Shown here in pieces: positions 13,260-21,745 of a stretch of DNA of 32,855 nucleotides. This DNA comes from Candidatus Hermodarchaeota archaeon (GTDB taxonomy: Archaea; Asgardarchaeota; Hermodarchaeia; Hermodarchaeales; Hermodarchaeaceae). The stretch's first letter is position 1. Each line of letters opens with the position of its first letter. A program made the position numbers and the translations under genes. Under the pieces are notes generated by a model. That model ran no database searches, was not told where the DNA came from, and saw only the letters and a list, made by a program, of their open reading frames with translations. Location of the stretch: contig JAEOTB010000077.1 in NCBI GenBank assembly GCA_016840065.1, forward strand, positions 1 to 32,855, written 5' to 3'.

Positions 13260-14069
13260 TTAGAATACAGCGCCTTGGAGGGCTTTGCCGCAACCGCATT
13301 TATCTTGTTTTTCAGACATTTTGGGAATAACTTCAGCTAGGAGTGTGCGGACCTTGTCTATGTTCTCAGACATGACGCGGCCAATTTCTTCAGCACTCAC
13401 TGGACGGTCAGCATAGACATCATAATCGGTAATCATGGCTATGTTTGCAAAGCAGAGCTCTGCCTCTCGTGCAAGGTTCACCTCAGGGTGTAGCGTCATC
13501 CCAATTAGATGGAAACCCTGACTCCTGTAAAAGCGAGACTCAGCTTTTGTAGAAAACTGTGGACCTTCCATTGTAAGGTATGTCCCTTCATCATGGATTG
13601 GCAGTTTGAGGGCACGAGCTTTCTTGATAATAAACTTCCTCAAATCCGGGCAGAATGGATTAGCCAGTGAGACATGAACTACTTTGCCTCCTTCAAAGAA
13701 GGTCTTCTTTCGGGTTCGGGTCCAGTCGAAAGCTTGGTCGGTAATGACGAGTTCGCCTGGTTTGTAATCATCTTGGAGACTACCAACTGCAGCGGTGGTG
13801 ATTAATCGCTTTACACCAAGAGATTTCAGGGCCCAGATATTGGCTCGATAGTTGACAAGATGGGGAGGAGCAGTGTGATAGCGACCATGGCGGGGGATGA
13901 AAGCGATACGACGCCCTTTTAGAGTGCCAATTGTAACATTATCGGAGGGGGCACCGTAAGGTGTGAAAATCTTGTACTCTTTGACATCAGTGATATCTTC
14001 AGGGTCGTATGCTCCAGTGCCGCCGATGAGACCGACACTTACTTTCTCAGGGGGTTTGATTATAGTCAT
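13260..14069 (-). CDS. mtnP: S-methyl-5'-thioadenosine phosphorylase
   Basis: This is a trimeric purine nucleoside phosphorylase-fold enzyme that splits 5'-methylthioadenosine with phosphate into adenine and methylthioribose-1-phosphate. Motifs in order are VGLIGGTGAYD (phosphate loop), FIPRHGRYHTAPPHLVNYRA, ITTAAVGSLQDDYKPGELVI, TMEGPQFSTKAESRFYRS, IGMTLHPEVNLAREAE and ITDYDVY. The Asp residues of TDYD favour a 6-amino (adenine) over a 6-oxo purine. The family normally has a small residue plus Met in the MTxxPE motif; here it is TLHPE, a modest variation. The tail ends KCGCGKALQGAVF with an extra CxC. ATG 14069 is chosen because AGGTG lies nine bases upstream; an in-frame GTG at 14081 has no such signal. 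MTA arises from polyamine synthesis, so this is salvage. Confidence 0.93.
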   Translation of the reverse strand: MTIIKPPEKVSVGLIGGTGAYDPEDITDVKEYKIFTPYGAPSDNVTIGTLKGRRIAFIPRHGRYHTAPPHLVNYRANIWALKSLGVKRLITTAAVGSLQDDYKPGELVITDQAFDWTRTRKKTFFEGGKVVHVSLANPFCPDLRKFIIKKARALKLPIHDEGTYLTMEGPQFSTKAESRFYRSQGFHLIGMTLHPEVNLAREAELCFANIAMITDYDVYADRPVSAEEIGRVMSENIDKVRTLLAEVIPKMSEKQDKCGCGKALQGAVF

Positions 14070-14265
14070 AATGAAATACACCTGATGGAGATGAATGAAA
14101 TCTAGAGAAGTAGGAAGTACCTTCCACTCTTAAGTTTTCTAGACAACGAACCTTCCTTTCTCTTTTTACCCCTGATTAGTGCCCAATCACTTGGTTTAAT
14201 AAGTCATCAGAACGGATTAACGCTGAATCACAACTACGTATTCTCCTAGGTGGCGGTGATTTGTG

Positions 14266-14700
14266 ATGCGTGAAGAGAAATATGACCTTGAATCATTGCT
14301 GCGAGGTAGGACTCTTAGAGTCTACTATGAATTGTTATCACTTCGTGAACCGATTGGTCCGCGTCAGCTGCAGCGAAAACTCGGGTTGTCTTCCCCAAGT
14401 TTAGCAGCATATCACCTTGACAAGTTAGTGGAATTCGGATTAGTGCGGTGTGATCGCGGGGTCTACTCGGTGGAAGAGGTTGTACAGGTAGGAGTATTGA
14501 AGCAGTTCATATTCATTGGCCGCTTAGCCCTACCTCGACACTTATTCTATGCGGTATTCTTCAGCGCAACTCTGATAACCTACCTAGTGATGTATCCGCA
14601 GCCATTGACCTTTGCTAATGTTGTTGCTTGGTTACTCGGCATCATCGCGTCAGGAGTTTGTTGGTATGAAACGGTTCGTGTCTTTCGTTCTCGTCCCTGA
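14266..14700 (+). CDS. membrane-anchored winged-helix protein
   Basis: A winged-helix domain occupies residues about 8-72 (TLRVYYELLSLREPIGPRQL, then SSPSLAAYHLDKLVEFGLVR and the wing CDRGVYSVEE). Two membrane helices follow (about 88-108 LFYAVFFSATLITYLVMY and 113-133 NVVAWLLGIIASGVCWYE) with a short basic C-terminus. This is the layout of archaeal membrane-tethered transcription regulators; 'AAYHLDKL' is typical of ArsR/HTH domains. ATG 14266 is preceded by CGGTGAT; a GTG immediately before it is an alternative. The next small membrane gene follows 60 bp later in the same direction, so the two may form an operon. No ligand-binding domain is present, so the signal is unknown. Confidence 0.75.
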   Translation: MREEKYDLESLLRGRTLRVYYELLSLREPIGPRQLQRKLGLSSPSLAAYHLDKLVEFGLVRCDRGVYSVEEVVQVGVLKQFIFIGRLALPRHLFYAVFFSATLITYLVMYPQPLTFANVVAWLLGIIASGVCWYETVRVFRSRP

Positions 14701-14759
14701 TTAGACGCGTTCTAAACGTTAGTATAATATTCATGATTTACTTGATTAGAAGGTGAGTA

Positions 14760-15071
14760 ATGGTGACAGAAAGGTATTCACGAAGAAACAGACGCAGAAC
14801 CCTCTATCTAGTGGTAGCTATACTTCTAGGAATTTGTATCATGGCTGTACCCGCACTCCTCAACCTAATTCTTGGCCCACTATTCATTCAAGCTGGCAAC
14901 GGGGTCTACGGTGGAGAACCTTACGCTGAACCAGCTCCTGTAGATTTGACAGGCGATTTGCTTTGGTTGCTCATACCGGCTTTCATCATTGCCTCTGTTC
15001 TGTACATGCTTTTTTCACGGCGTACTCGGTGGGCAGGCTACGACGAAGCAGTGAAATGGATACGTCGCTAA
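14760..15071 (+). CDS. small 2-TM membrane protein
   Basis: A 103-aa protein with a basic N-terminus (VTERYSRRNRRRTLYL), a first membrane helix at about 16-38 (LVVAILLGICIMAVPALLNL), an extracellular-type loop with Gly, Pro and acidic residues (GNGVYGGEPYAEPAPVD), and a second helix at about 70-88 (LLWLLIPAFIIASVLYMLF) followed by RRTRW. The positive-inside rule puts both ends in the cytoplasm. There is no known domain. ATG 14760 follows AAGGTGAG. It probably shares a transcript with the membrane-anchored winged-helix gene upstream and could be its membrane partner; that is inference from position. Confidence 0.65.
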   Translation: MVTERYSRRNRRRTLYLVVAILLGICIMAVPALLNLILGPLFIQAGNGVYGGEPYAEPAPVDLTGDLLWLLIPAFIIASVLYMLFSRRTRWAGYDEAVKWIRR

Positions 15072-15172
15072 AAGCCAAAGATTAAAAATTCCCGTTAGAC
15101 GGATAACACATCCTATCTAGAATAATACCTGCCAAGTTTAGACCAAAAGATGTAGTGTGAAGAGTGATGCAG

Positions 15173-16945
15173 ATGATTTCTAAGGAACTCAGGAGACGGT
15201 TTCTCAAGTTCTTCGAGAAACGGGGGCACTCGGTAATCCCATCAACCTCACTTATCCCTGAAATGGATCCAACAGTGCTTTTCACTACTGCGGGTATGCA
15301 TCCTCTGGTACCTTACTTAATGGGACAGCCCCACCCTCAGGGGCGACGGCTAGTAAATTGCCAGAAGTGTTTTCGTACGGATGACATCGAAGAGATAGGA
15401 GATACTTTCCATTTAACATTCTTTGAGATGTTGGGTAACTGGTCTTTGGGTGACTATTACAAACGAGAAATCATTGAATGGGCTATGGAATTCCTCATCG
15501 ACCCGCATGAGGGGTTAGGATTAGATAAGGAGAAGCTATCAGTCACAGTATACGAGGGCGATAACCAGATACCGCCTGACGAAGAGGCGGCAAATATCTG
15601 GGAAGAGATGGGGATACCAAGAGAACGCATTCACTTTCTTACCCGAGAAGATAATTGGTGGGGTCCTGTAGGAGATTCTGGACCTTGTGGACCAGATACA
15701 GAGATTTTTTTTGATGTGGGACTGAATTCCTGTTCGCCAGAGTGTCGCCCAGGTTGCGGATGTGGGAAATACATCGAAATATGGAATCTAGTCTTCATGG
15801 GATATAACCAAACAACTGAGCGCCTTTATCCCCCGTTGAAACAGAAGAATGTGGACACTGGTATGGGTTTAGAGAGAGCACTCCAAGTTATCAATGGTTT
15901 CCCAAGCGTATATGAAACCGACCTCCTCAGCCCAATAATGGAGAAAGTTAAGAGGATTGCCCGGATTCGAGAACCAAGCTCCGAACAGATACTAATATTG
16001 AGAATACTAGTCGACCAGGCTCGTTCTGCGATAATGGCGTTGGCCGATGACAAAGGATTGGTGCCGTCTAATGTGGAGCATGGCTATGTAATCCGTAGGC
16101 TTCTACGTGTTGCCATACGAAAAGGACTACAGTTGGGGATTAACGAGTCCTTCTTGGGTGAACTTTTACCTACAGTTCTTGCGATACTGGGTGATACTTA
16201 TCCTGAACTGCATCGAAACCAAGAACGCATTACAGCCGAAATTGCCAAGGAGGAAAAGCGGTTTCGATCAGCCTTACGTCGCGGTCTCCGTGTGTGCGAA
16301 AAAATCCTCAAAGAGAAGGGAGAATTGACTGGGAAAGATGCCTTCATGCTCTTCCAATCCCATGGGTTTCCGCTAGAGATGACTGCACAGATAGCCAAAG
16401 AGCACGGACAACAAGTAGATGCTTCTGAATTCAGAAAGGAGTTTGAAAGACACCGACAAATATCGAGAGAGGCATCTCAGGGACGCTTTCAGAGTGGGCT
16501 AGCCGACCACTCAGAGGAGGTAATCAGGCTGCACACTGCTACCCATCTACTCCATCAGGCTCTACGCCTTTTTGTGGGACAGGAAGTAATGCAGAAAGGG
16601 AGCAATATCACAAGTGAGCGTACTCGCTTGGATGTCCAGCTTGACCGGAAACTCACAGAAGAGGAGTTGCGCCAGGTGGAAGAATGGGTGAACGAGATTA
16701 TCCAGAGGAATCTTCCGATAAGAAGCGAAACAATGTCACCGGAAAAAGCGCTTGAAATAGGCGCCATTGGCCTCTTTGGTGAAAAATACGGTGACCAAAT
16801 CACGGTTTACTCCGTGGGCGATGTGTCAAGAGAAATTTGTACTGGACCCCATGTTGAACGTACTGGAGTACTCGGGACATTCCGTATTACAAAACAGAAA
16901 CGGATAGGAGCCAATACACTTCGTGTTCGTGGTGTCCTAGAGTAG
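15173..16945 (+). CDS. alaS: alanyl-tRNA synthetase, short form without C-Ala domain
   Basis: The catalytic class II core is complete. It begins with FEKRGHSVIPSTSLIP and includes FRTDDIEEIGDTFHLTFFEM (motif 2), DNWWGPVGDSGPCGPDTEIF and VDTGMGLERAL (motif 3, G230-R235). A Cys-rich loop, CSPECRPGCGCGKY, may hold zinc. The editing domain follows with HTATH (His454, His458) and CTGPH (Cys556, His560). The protein stops right after IGANTLRVRGVLE at 590 aa, whereas canonical AlaRS has 850-900 aa with a C-Ala/DHHA1 domain. Both the truncation and wording such as FTTAGMHPLVPYLMG, QKNVDTGMGLER and CTGPHVERTG resemble the short AlaRS of Patescibacteria/CPR bacteria more than the archaeal type. ATG 15173 follows GAGTGA; GTG 15164 and ATG 15167 are alternatives. 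Confidence 0.93.
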   Translation: MISKELRRRFLKFFEKRGHSVIPSTSLIPEMDPTVLFTTAGMHPLVPYLMGQPHPQGRRLVNCQKCFRTDDIEEIGDTFHLTFFEMLGNWSLGDYYKREIIEWAMEFLIDPHEGLGLDKEKLSVTVYEGDNQIPPDEEAANIWEEMGIPRERIHFLTREDNWWGPVGDSGPCGPDTEIFFDVGLNSCSPECRPGCGCGKYIEIWNLVFMGYNQTTERLYPPLKQKNVDTGMGLERALQVINGFPSVYETDLLSPIMEKVKRIARIREPSSEQILILRILVDQARSAIMALADDKGLVPSNVEHGYVIRRLLRVAIRKGLQLGINESFLGELLPTVLAILGDTYPELHRNQERITAEIAKEEKRFRSALRRGLRVCEKILKEKGELTGKDAFMLFQSHGFPLEMTAQIAKEHGQQVDASEFRKEFERHRQISREASQGRFQSGLADHSEEVIRLHTATHLLHQALRLFVGQEVMQKGSNITSERTRLDVQLDRKLTEEELRQVEEWVNEIIQRNLPIRSETMSPEKALEIGAIGLFGEKYGDQITVYSVGDVSREICTGPHVERTGVLGTFRITKQKRIGANTLRVRGVLE

Positions 16946-16947
16946 GC

Positions 16948-17442
16948 TCATTCATTCTGTATCTTAATTGGGAGCGGCATTAGATACATTTTGGAGACGT
17001 AGGTAGATCCACCACAGGCGCAGGTACCCTCCTCTTTAAAGACGAAATCACCCTTAGCCCATGTTCGTTCGCCAGTACGATTGCATTCTGAACAGAGTGT
17101 ACCTATAATTACTCCTACTTTCCTGAAAACTTGAAGGAGGTGGTTCAAACGACCTCTAATACTGCCGGCAACGACATAGACCACCATGGCTACCATTATT
17201 GTGATGAAGAATGTGCCGAGAAACGCGGTACTTATTGTTTCTGTTGTGGGGATAACTATTCCAAATATCGGAAAGGACATGTACATCCAGAGGGCAAATT
17301 CAATCATCAGTATTAGCATTAATATCGACGAAACTCTAGACGCAAACTTGTTCGTTCTTACTAAAGACTTGATTCTGCGTCCTAGCTTCCGTACGCGGTC
17401 AACTGTCCAAGATGGTCCTTCTTGCCACTTCTCATCAGACAT
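16948..17442 (-). CDS. 2-TM protein with C-terminal zinc ribbon
   Basis: The 164-aa protein starts with a charged segment (VRKLGRRIKSLVRTNKFASR) and has two membrane helices, about 38-60 (VSSILMLILMIEFALWMYMSF) and 68-95 (TISTAFLGTFFITIMVAMVVYVV). It ends in a cytoplasmic four-cysteine module, CSEC at about 121-124 and CACGG at about 140-144, a likely zinc ribbon. Similar membrane zinc-ribbon proteins in archaea have no assigned role. It converges on alaS with a 2-bp gap. TATA-like GTTTTTTAAGC (17471-17481) lies about 33 bp before ATG 17442, and there is no ribosome binding site, so a nearly leaderless message is likely. Confidence 0.65.
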   Translation of the reverse strand: MSDEKWQEGPSWTVDRVRKLGRRIKSLVRTNKFASRVSSILMLILMIEFALWMYMSFPIFGIVIPTTETISTAFLGTFFITIMVAMVVYVVAGSIRGRLNHLLQVFRKVGVIIGTLCSECNRTGERTWAKGDFVFKEEGTCACGGSTYVSKMYLMPLPIKIQNE

Positions 17443-17501
17443 TCTAATTCTGGTGAGCGTACAAATTGGCGCTTAAAAAACTTTAGGAAATGCGCATGTA
17501 T

Positions 17502-18962
17502 TCAACGGGCAAAAGTTTCTTCCGATTCTTGAGTAAGAAGAGACTTTGTTCTACTTCTTGTTGAGCCTCGAAAACTCCTTCGGCGTCCTTCTAGAAAGCT
17601 GCTAACGATGTTAAAGACAAAACTTTCTATAGACAGACCGAAGGCTTCATGTTGCCATCGAAACTGGGCGAAGGCACGAACTACTGCTAGGGGACCACGC
17701 AAAGTATGAATCATTTGACGCCCTACGAGGGCTGAAGTCAACGCAAGGGTTTCAAGTTGGCGTCTATCCCGCAAGTAACTGAGCCCACGATAACGGGAGA
17801 ACCCTGACCAGCCCGTCAACGATTGAGGCAAACGAGCACCTTCTTTTAGTGCCATCTCGAATAATGGTGTTCCCGGGTAGGGAGTGAAGATTTTTATGAC
17901 GAATTCAGCTTCCGGATTGATGCGATGCATACCCTTTATTGTGGCGATTGTCACTCGTCGGTCTTCTGGTGTTTCAGTGGGTATGCCTACCATCCATGAG
18001 TAGTCTGCTCTGACTCCTACGCTTTTAGTAATTTTAGAACTACGAACAAGTTGGTGAACTGTAATTTTCTTGTTAAGTAGCTGAAGCAACCTCGGTGAAC
18101 CTGATTCTGCACCGAAGAATAGGCATTTGCAACCCGCCCGTTTAACATCACGAGCGAGGCTACTTGTTAACTGATCTACACGGAGTTCAGCAGTCCAAGC
18201 TAATCCTTCCTTGTGGAAATAGGGAAGGAGTTTCCGGACACGCGCCTTATTTGTGAAAAATGCATCGTCAAAGAATAAGATGTCATCTGCACCTAACGCA
18301 ATCAAATGATCCAGTTCTCTTTGACACTGTTGGGCATTCCAGCCGCGCCAAGGCTGGCGAAGAATTGCATTATAACAGAAAGTGCATCGATATGGGCAAC
18401 CCCTGCTTGTAAGAGCGCTTGTGCGTCCTCGTGTGATATAGCGTCGTGGGTCAACCAACTCCCAGGGAACCGTTACCGTTGACATATCAGTGTGGGGTGC
18501 TAACCCTCCATTGTGGATTCTATTCTTCTGTTTGAAAACAAGTCCTTGAATTCGCTTCCATGCCATGTTTTGAACAAGTTGGGTGTACGCTCTTTCTCCA
18601 TCCCCCTGAATGACCAAATCAACATCGGGGTGATGCAGGGTTTGGAGGGGTAAAATTGTCGGGTGGATGCCACCCCACACTAATTTCGATTCAGGTACAT
18701 TTTGACGGAGGGCTTTGGTAACTTCAAGTGCATTCCGTATTTGTGGTCCAGTCATTACAGAGAGACCAATGTAGTCGGGAGTTGATTTAGCGGCAGCATG
18801 AACTACATCGTCGATTGTGTCATGGCGTAAATCGAATATCTCTACATCGACCCCGGCCTTTTGAAGAGCGTTTGCGATGAAAAGCACAGAGTAGGGGGGT
18901 GCAGGCCGCTGAAACTCTGAATATGCCAGGTCAGGATAAATGAGGATAGTATGCTTTGTCAT
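17502..18962 (-). CDS. B12-binding radical SAM enzyme
   Basis: A cobalamin-binding Rossmann domain (residues 1-140: PPYSVLFIANALQKAGVDVE, then DYIGLSVMTGPQIRNALEVT and KLVWGGIHPTILP) precedes a radical SAM barrel. The cluster motif is SRGCPYRCTFCYN with Cys189, Cys193 and Cys196; DILFFDDAFFTN and LFFGAESGSPRLLQLLNKK follow. The canonical DxHxxG cobalamin lower-ligand motif is missing, as in many class B members. Such enzymes methylate or rearrange unreactive carbons, often in lipids and secondary metabolites. The C-terminal 100 residues are helical and basic. ATG 18962 overlaps the stop of the FrhB-like gene as ATGA, and GAGGG precedes it. It is the last gene of a minus-strand run that also holds FrhB and a second radical SAM gene, so the three probably act together. 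Confidence 0.93.
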   Translation of the reverse strand: MTKHTILIYPDLAYSEFQRPAPPYSVLFIANALQKAGVDVEIFDLRHDTIDDVVHAAAKSTPDYIGLSVMTGPQIRNALEVTKALRQNVPESKLVWGGIHPTILPLQTLHHPDVDLVIQGDGERAYTQLVQNMAWKRIQGLVFKQKNRIHNGGLAPHTDMSTVTVPWELVDPRRYITRGRTSALTSRGCPYRCTFCYNAILRQPWRGWNAQQCQRELDHLIALGADDILFFDDAFFTNKARVRKLLPYFHKEGLAWTAELRVDQLTSSLARDVKRAGCKCLFFGAESGSPRLLQLLNKKITVHQLVRSSKITKSVGVRADYSWMVGIPTETPEDRRVTIATIKGMHRINPEAEFVIKIFTPYPGTPLFEMALKEGARLPQSLTGWSGFSRYRGLSYLRDRRQLETLALTSALVGRQMIHTLRGPLAVVRAFAQFRWQHEAFGLSIESFVFNIVSSFLEGRRRSFRGSTRSRTKSLLTQESEETFAR

Positions 18963-20065
18963 ACCGCATCCCTCTCTTTGCGATACTGGCGATAGCGATT
19001 CCGTTTACGCCAATAGGGAGGAAAAAGGCGTAGTCCACGTAGGAAAAGAGAACCCATTTTCCTTGTACCTATTAATCGGGATCGCTTTGCTATTTCAAGT
19101 AATTCTTCGCCTGCCGTGGTTCGTACAAAGAGAGCATTCGATAGGTATCTTGGGGGTAATTCAGGTGGTATTGTGCCACCAACTGAGAGGTCTGCAAGGT
19201 CTGAGGAATAATCAAAGCAATTCTCGTCGCATCGAAGCCGTTCCTTCTGGAGGTCCCGTAATAACATCAGAACTGAGAAGTCTACTTGTCCTGCAGTTGT
19301 GTGAACTCTGTAGGTCCGAATGCCTTTGAGTAAGGATGCACAGGCTGTGGTCACACGAGTTATCTTATCTAGTGGCACACCCTTCTCAGAAACATACTTC
19401 GCGAAACTCTCTGCTGTTAGCATTGCAGGGATTCCACAGAAAGTCCCAAGAATCACCCGGATCCGCTGTGTTAATTTCTGAAGTGATGGTTTGTCGGAAT
19501 ACTGCATCTTTCTCAGAGCGATAATATGACAAGGTAATCCGACGAAAAGCACTCGTTTTGCGTCACCGAGTTCCTTTAAAGCCCGTAAGTTTGGTGAAGG
19601 GAAGTACTTGCTCCCAAGACCTAATACTACGTCCTTGGGGTCCCGTATGATTTTTGGTCCTGGACGCCAGGGCTCGCCATCACCCCAAGAACAAATAATT
19701 GCTGCATCCACAAATCCTGAAGACAAGGCTGCATAAGTTAACGCGGAGGCAGTGCCGCCACCGTAGGCTTCTTTGCGAAGTATGGGATGTAGTGAGATTG
19801 CCTTGTAGACCCTTCGATATATACCGAATCCCTCGTCATCTTTTCGCAAGCGACCAAAAACCCGCTTTTCCAAAATGCTGTAGTCAGCAGTGATAGGACA
19901 AGCCTCTACACAAAGGCCCTCAGAGTAGCTAGAGCACCCGGTGCAGCCAATCACCTTAGCGTGATATTCTTTTAGAGTGACTGCCTTCACTGGACAGGCA
20001 ACAACACAAGCACCACAACGTCGACATTGGTCAGTGGGAATTAGCTTCTCAACGTTGTCCACCAA
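18959..20065 (-). CDS. FrhB-like coenzyme F420 / iron-sulfur flavoprotein
   Basis: The N-terminus carries two ferredoxin-type clusters: CRRCGACVVACP (Cys14, 17, 20, 24) and CTGCSSYSEGLCVEACP (Cys41, 44, 52, 56). The FrhB/FdhB-type N- and C-domains follow (KEAYGGGTASALTYAALSSG, VLFVGLPCHIIALRK, GTFCGIPAM, CDENCFDYSSDLADLSVGG). This family holds FAD and F420 in F420-reducing hydrogenases and in stand-alone reductases; the Cys pattern suggests an electron path. The length (368 aa) is normal. There is no hydrogenase or formate dehydrogenase gene nearby; instead it lies between two B12-radical SAM genes, overlapping the second by ATGA. I infer that it supplies electrons, or reduces a double bond, in their pathway. 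The start is GTG 20065, with GGAAAGGGAA upstream. Confidence 0.88.
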   Translation of the reverse strand: MVDNVEKLIPTDQCRRCGACVVACPVKAVTLKEYHAKVIGCTGCSSYSEGLCVEACPITADYSILEKRVFGRLRKDDEGFGIYRRVYKAISLHPILRKEAYGGGTASALTYAALSSGFVDAAIICSWGDGEPWRPGPKIIRDPKDVVLGLGSKYFPSPNLRALKELGDAKRVLFVGLPCHIIALRKMQYSDKPSLQKLTQRIRVILGTFCGIPAMLTAESFAKYVSEKGVPLDKITRVTTACASLLKGIRTYRVHTTAGQVDFSVLMLLRDLQKERLRCDENCFDYSSDLADLSVGGTIPPELPPRYLSNALFVRTTAGEELLEIAKRSRLIGTRKMGSLFLRGLRLFPPYWRKRNRYRQYRKERDAV

Positions 20066-20094
20066 TATCGTTCCCTTTCCAGAGTTCTACTAGG

Positions 20095-21606
20095 CTAATT
20101 TCGACCCGCTTTCTCTGCTTCTTTTTTCCTTGTACGCAGAGTTTGCATAATAAAGGACCCAAAAACACCAGTGGCTAGCCGCAATCCAACACGCATTAGC
20201 GGGAACCGTCCCTCTGCGACATATCCAAAAGCCTTGTTGAAAAATCGTAGATTGTGCTTCCAAGTAACCTCTAGAAGCTCCCAATGTGCGACTGTCATTT
20301 GCTCTCGAACACAGCGAGCCGATTGGGATAAAGCAGTATGTTTTACTGGCAAAAAGGAAAGGGGAAAGAAGAATGCTAGATGGTGAGTTAGGCTCTTGAT
20401 TAGGTTAATTGTTTCGCGGATGTCTTCTTCATCCTCACCAGGTAACCCCATGACCAAAGTGCAGCAGGGAAGCCAGCGGTTTTTATGCATGACATCAAGC
20501 GCCTCTTTTACTACTTCAGGCCACTCGCTGGGGTCACGTGGGTAGCATTTGTTTGGCATCAGTTCCTTAATGAGGCGGCCGCTTCCCGTTTCAAACCCAG
20601 GTTGGCACCCATAACCAGGCAGACCATGTTTTCGGATTAATTTAGTCAGTTTTGAGATGAAGTCGGGTTGGTGGGCGAAGGTAATCATGGATGCGTGGGT
20701 TAGAATCACGCGTTTTATGCCCAACTTGAAAAGCTCTTTGTAAAGTGTGAGGACTGCGTCCTCATCGCTCTCTAAGTTTGAGGAGCCGTAGCGGAGCGTA
20801 TCTTCAGACTGGATGGTCACTGACTTGATGCCCCGATCTAGATATGCTTGAGCATCTCCTAGAATTTTCTCAAGGGGAAAGCTGCGAAGTCTACCTGCCA
20901 CGCTAGGAGAGCAGAATTTACACCCCTTCCCGCAGCCACGAGTAATCTCTATGAGTGAGGTATTGGTGGGTCCAAGGATGCTAGGTACTTCCGTTTCCCG
21001 GGCTGGGAGACCTTGGATTACACGGTCTCCTGAGTAGGACCCTGATTCTAGCTCATTGAAAAGGTCAGGGATAACCCGTTCTCCCTCACCTACAAGGACA
21101 TGGTCTATCCCATAATAATCTTGGACATTGGGATCTTCAAGCTGCCAAGCGCCAGAACCTCCGAAGACGACTTTGAAGCCATGGCGCTCCTTCAAACGTC
21201 GAATACGGTGCATCAGGGCTGCAAACTTCAAGCGGTTTTGCGGCTGCCCACCCCAAAGTGCAACCCAGGATGTTGTGGCAGGCCCAATGCCCAATGGGTC
21301 CAATGCTGAAACTCCAACAATTTTAGTCTTTGAATCTATTACTCGGCTCACGTGATGGGGGTGTGCGATTCTGACATCACCTTCCCCATAACTGTCATTT
21401 CGAAGAATAGCTTCAACAGCTCTAAGAGAAAGAATAGGATAATCTGTGGTACCATCAGCGTTTGCAGGCACTGACCTACAAATCACATGTTTGAAGAGGA
21501 AATCCTGCACAATACGTCTAGGAAAAGTTGACAAGAATCCTGAGTATAGAGCGCCGATGAATTGATGCATTGCTGATGAATCTGCAGTTAGCACAGCACG
21601 CGGCAT
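20095..21606 (-). CDS. B12-binding radical SAM enzyme, LTAD family paralogue 1
   Basis: One of three paralogues in this window. It begins MPRAVLTADSSAMHQF and has a Rossmann-type B12 domain (KIVGVSALDPLGIGPATTSW, KVVFGGSGAWQLEDPNVQD, GIDHVLVGEGERV). The cluster IEITRGCGKGCKFC has Cys225, Cys229 and Cys232. Conserved barrel segments follow: VTIQSEDTLRYGS, GFETGSGRLIKELMPNKCYP and LVMGLPGEDEEDIRETINL. This is a family widespread in methanogens and other archaea, of unknown function as far as I know. Compared with the copies at 25827 and 30025 it is the most divergent: the B12 domain has GGSGAWQ rather than GGPGVWQ. ATG 21606 follows AGAGGATG. FrhB follows after 29 bp on the same strand. Confidence 0.93.
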   Translation of the reverse strand: MPRAVLTADSSAMHQFIGALYSGFLSTFPRRIVQDFLFKHVICRSVPANADGTTDYPILSLRAVEAILRNDSYGEGDVRIAHPHHVSRVIDSKTKIVGVSALDPLGIGPATTSWVALWGGQPQNRLKFAALMHRIRRLKERHGFKVVFGGSGAWQLEDPNVQDYYGIDHVLVGEGERVIPDLFNELESGSYSGDRVIQGLPARETEVPSILGPTNTSLIEITRGCGKGCKFCSPSVAGRLRSFPLEKILGDAQAYLDRGIKSVTIQSEDTLRYGSSNLESDEDAVLTLYKELFKLGIKRVILTHASMITFAHQPDFISKLTKLIRKHGLPGYGCQPGFETGSGRLIKELMPNKCYPRDPSEWPEVVKEALDVMHKNRWLPCCTLVMGLPGEDEEDIRETINLIKSLTHHLAFFFPLSFLPVKHTALSQSARCVREQMTVAHWELLEVTWKHNLRFFNKAFGYVAEGRFPLMRVGLRLATGVFGSFIMQTLRTRKKEAEKAGRN

Positions 21607-21680
21607 TTCAACATCCTCTGATTATCTTCTGCCTCTTTAATCTTCTACTTCTCTGATGTGAACTTGATTGGTTGGATGAG

Positions 21681-21716
21681 GAAAAAGAGGAGGAATGGCG
21701 GCATACAATACCGCCA
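21681..21716 (-). terminator. hairpin after the CDP-alcohol phosphatidyltransferase gene
   Basis: GGCGG (21697-21701) pairs with CCGCC (21711-21715), with one extra T-A pair. In the minus direction it is followed by ATTCCTCCTCTTTTTCCTC, a pyrimidine-rich tract. It lies in the 139-bp gap between two genes of the same direction, so it may separate two transcription units of the cluster. Confidence 0.4.
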
Positions 21717-21745
21717 AGGATGTTTCGTGAGTAGCAGCTCATGGA

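Noticed and set aside
17146..17160. T-arm-like GGTTCAAACGACC
   Set aside because: It lies within the zinc-ribbon membrane protein gene and no acceptor or anticodon stem can be formed around it.
18940..19329. Plus-strand frame of 129 codons across the FrhB and radical SAM genes
   Set aside because: It is antisense to two well supported genes with full motifs and has no ribosome binding site or recognisable protein features.
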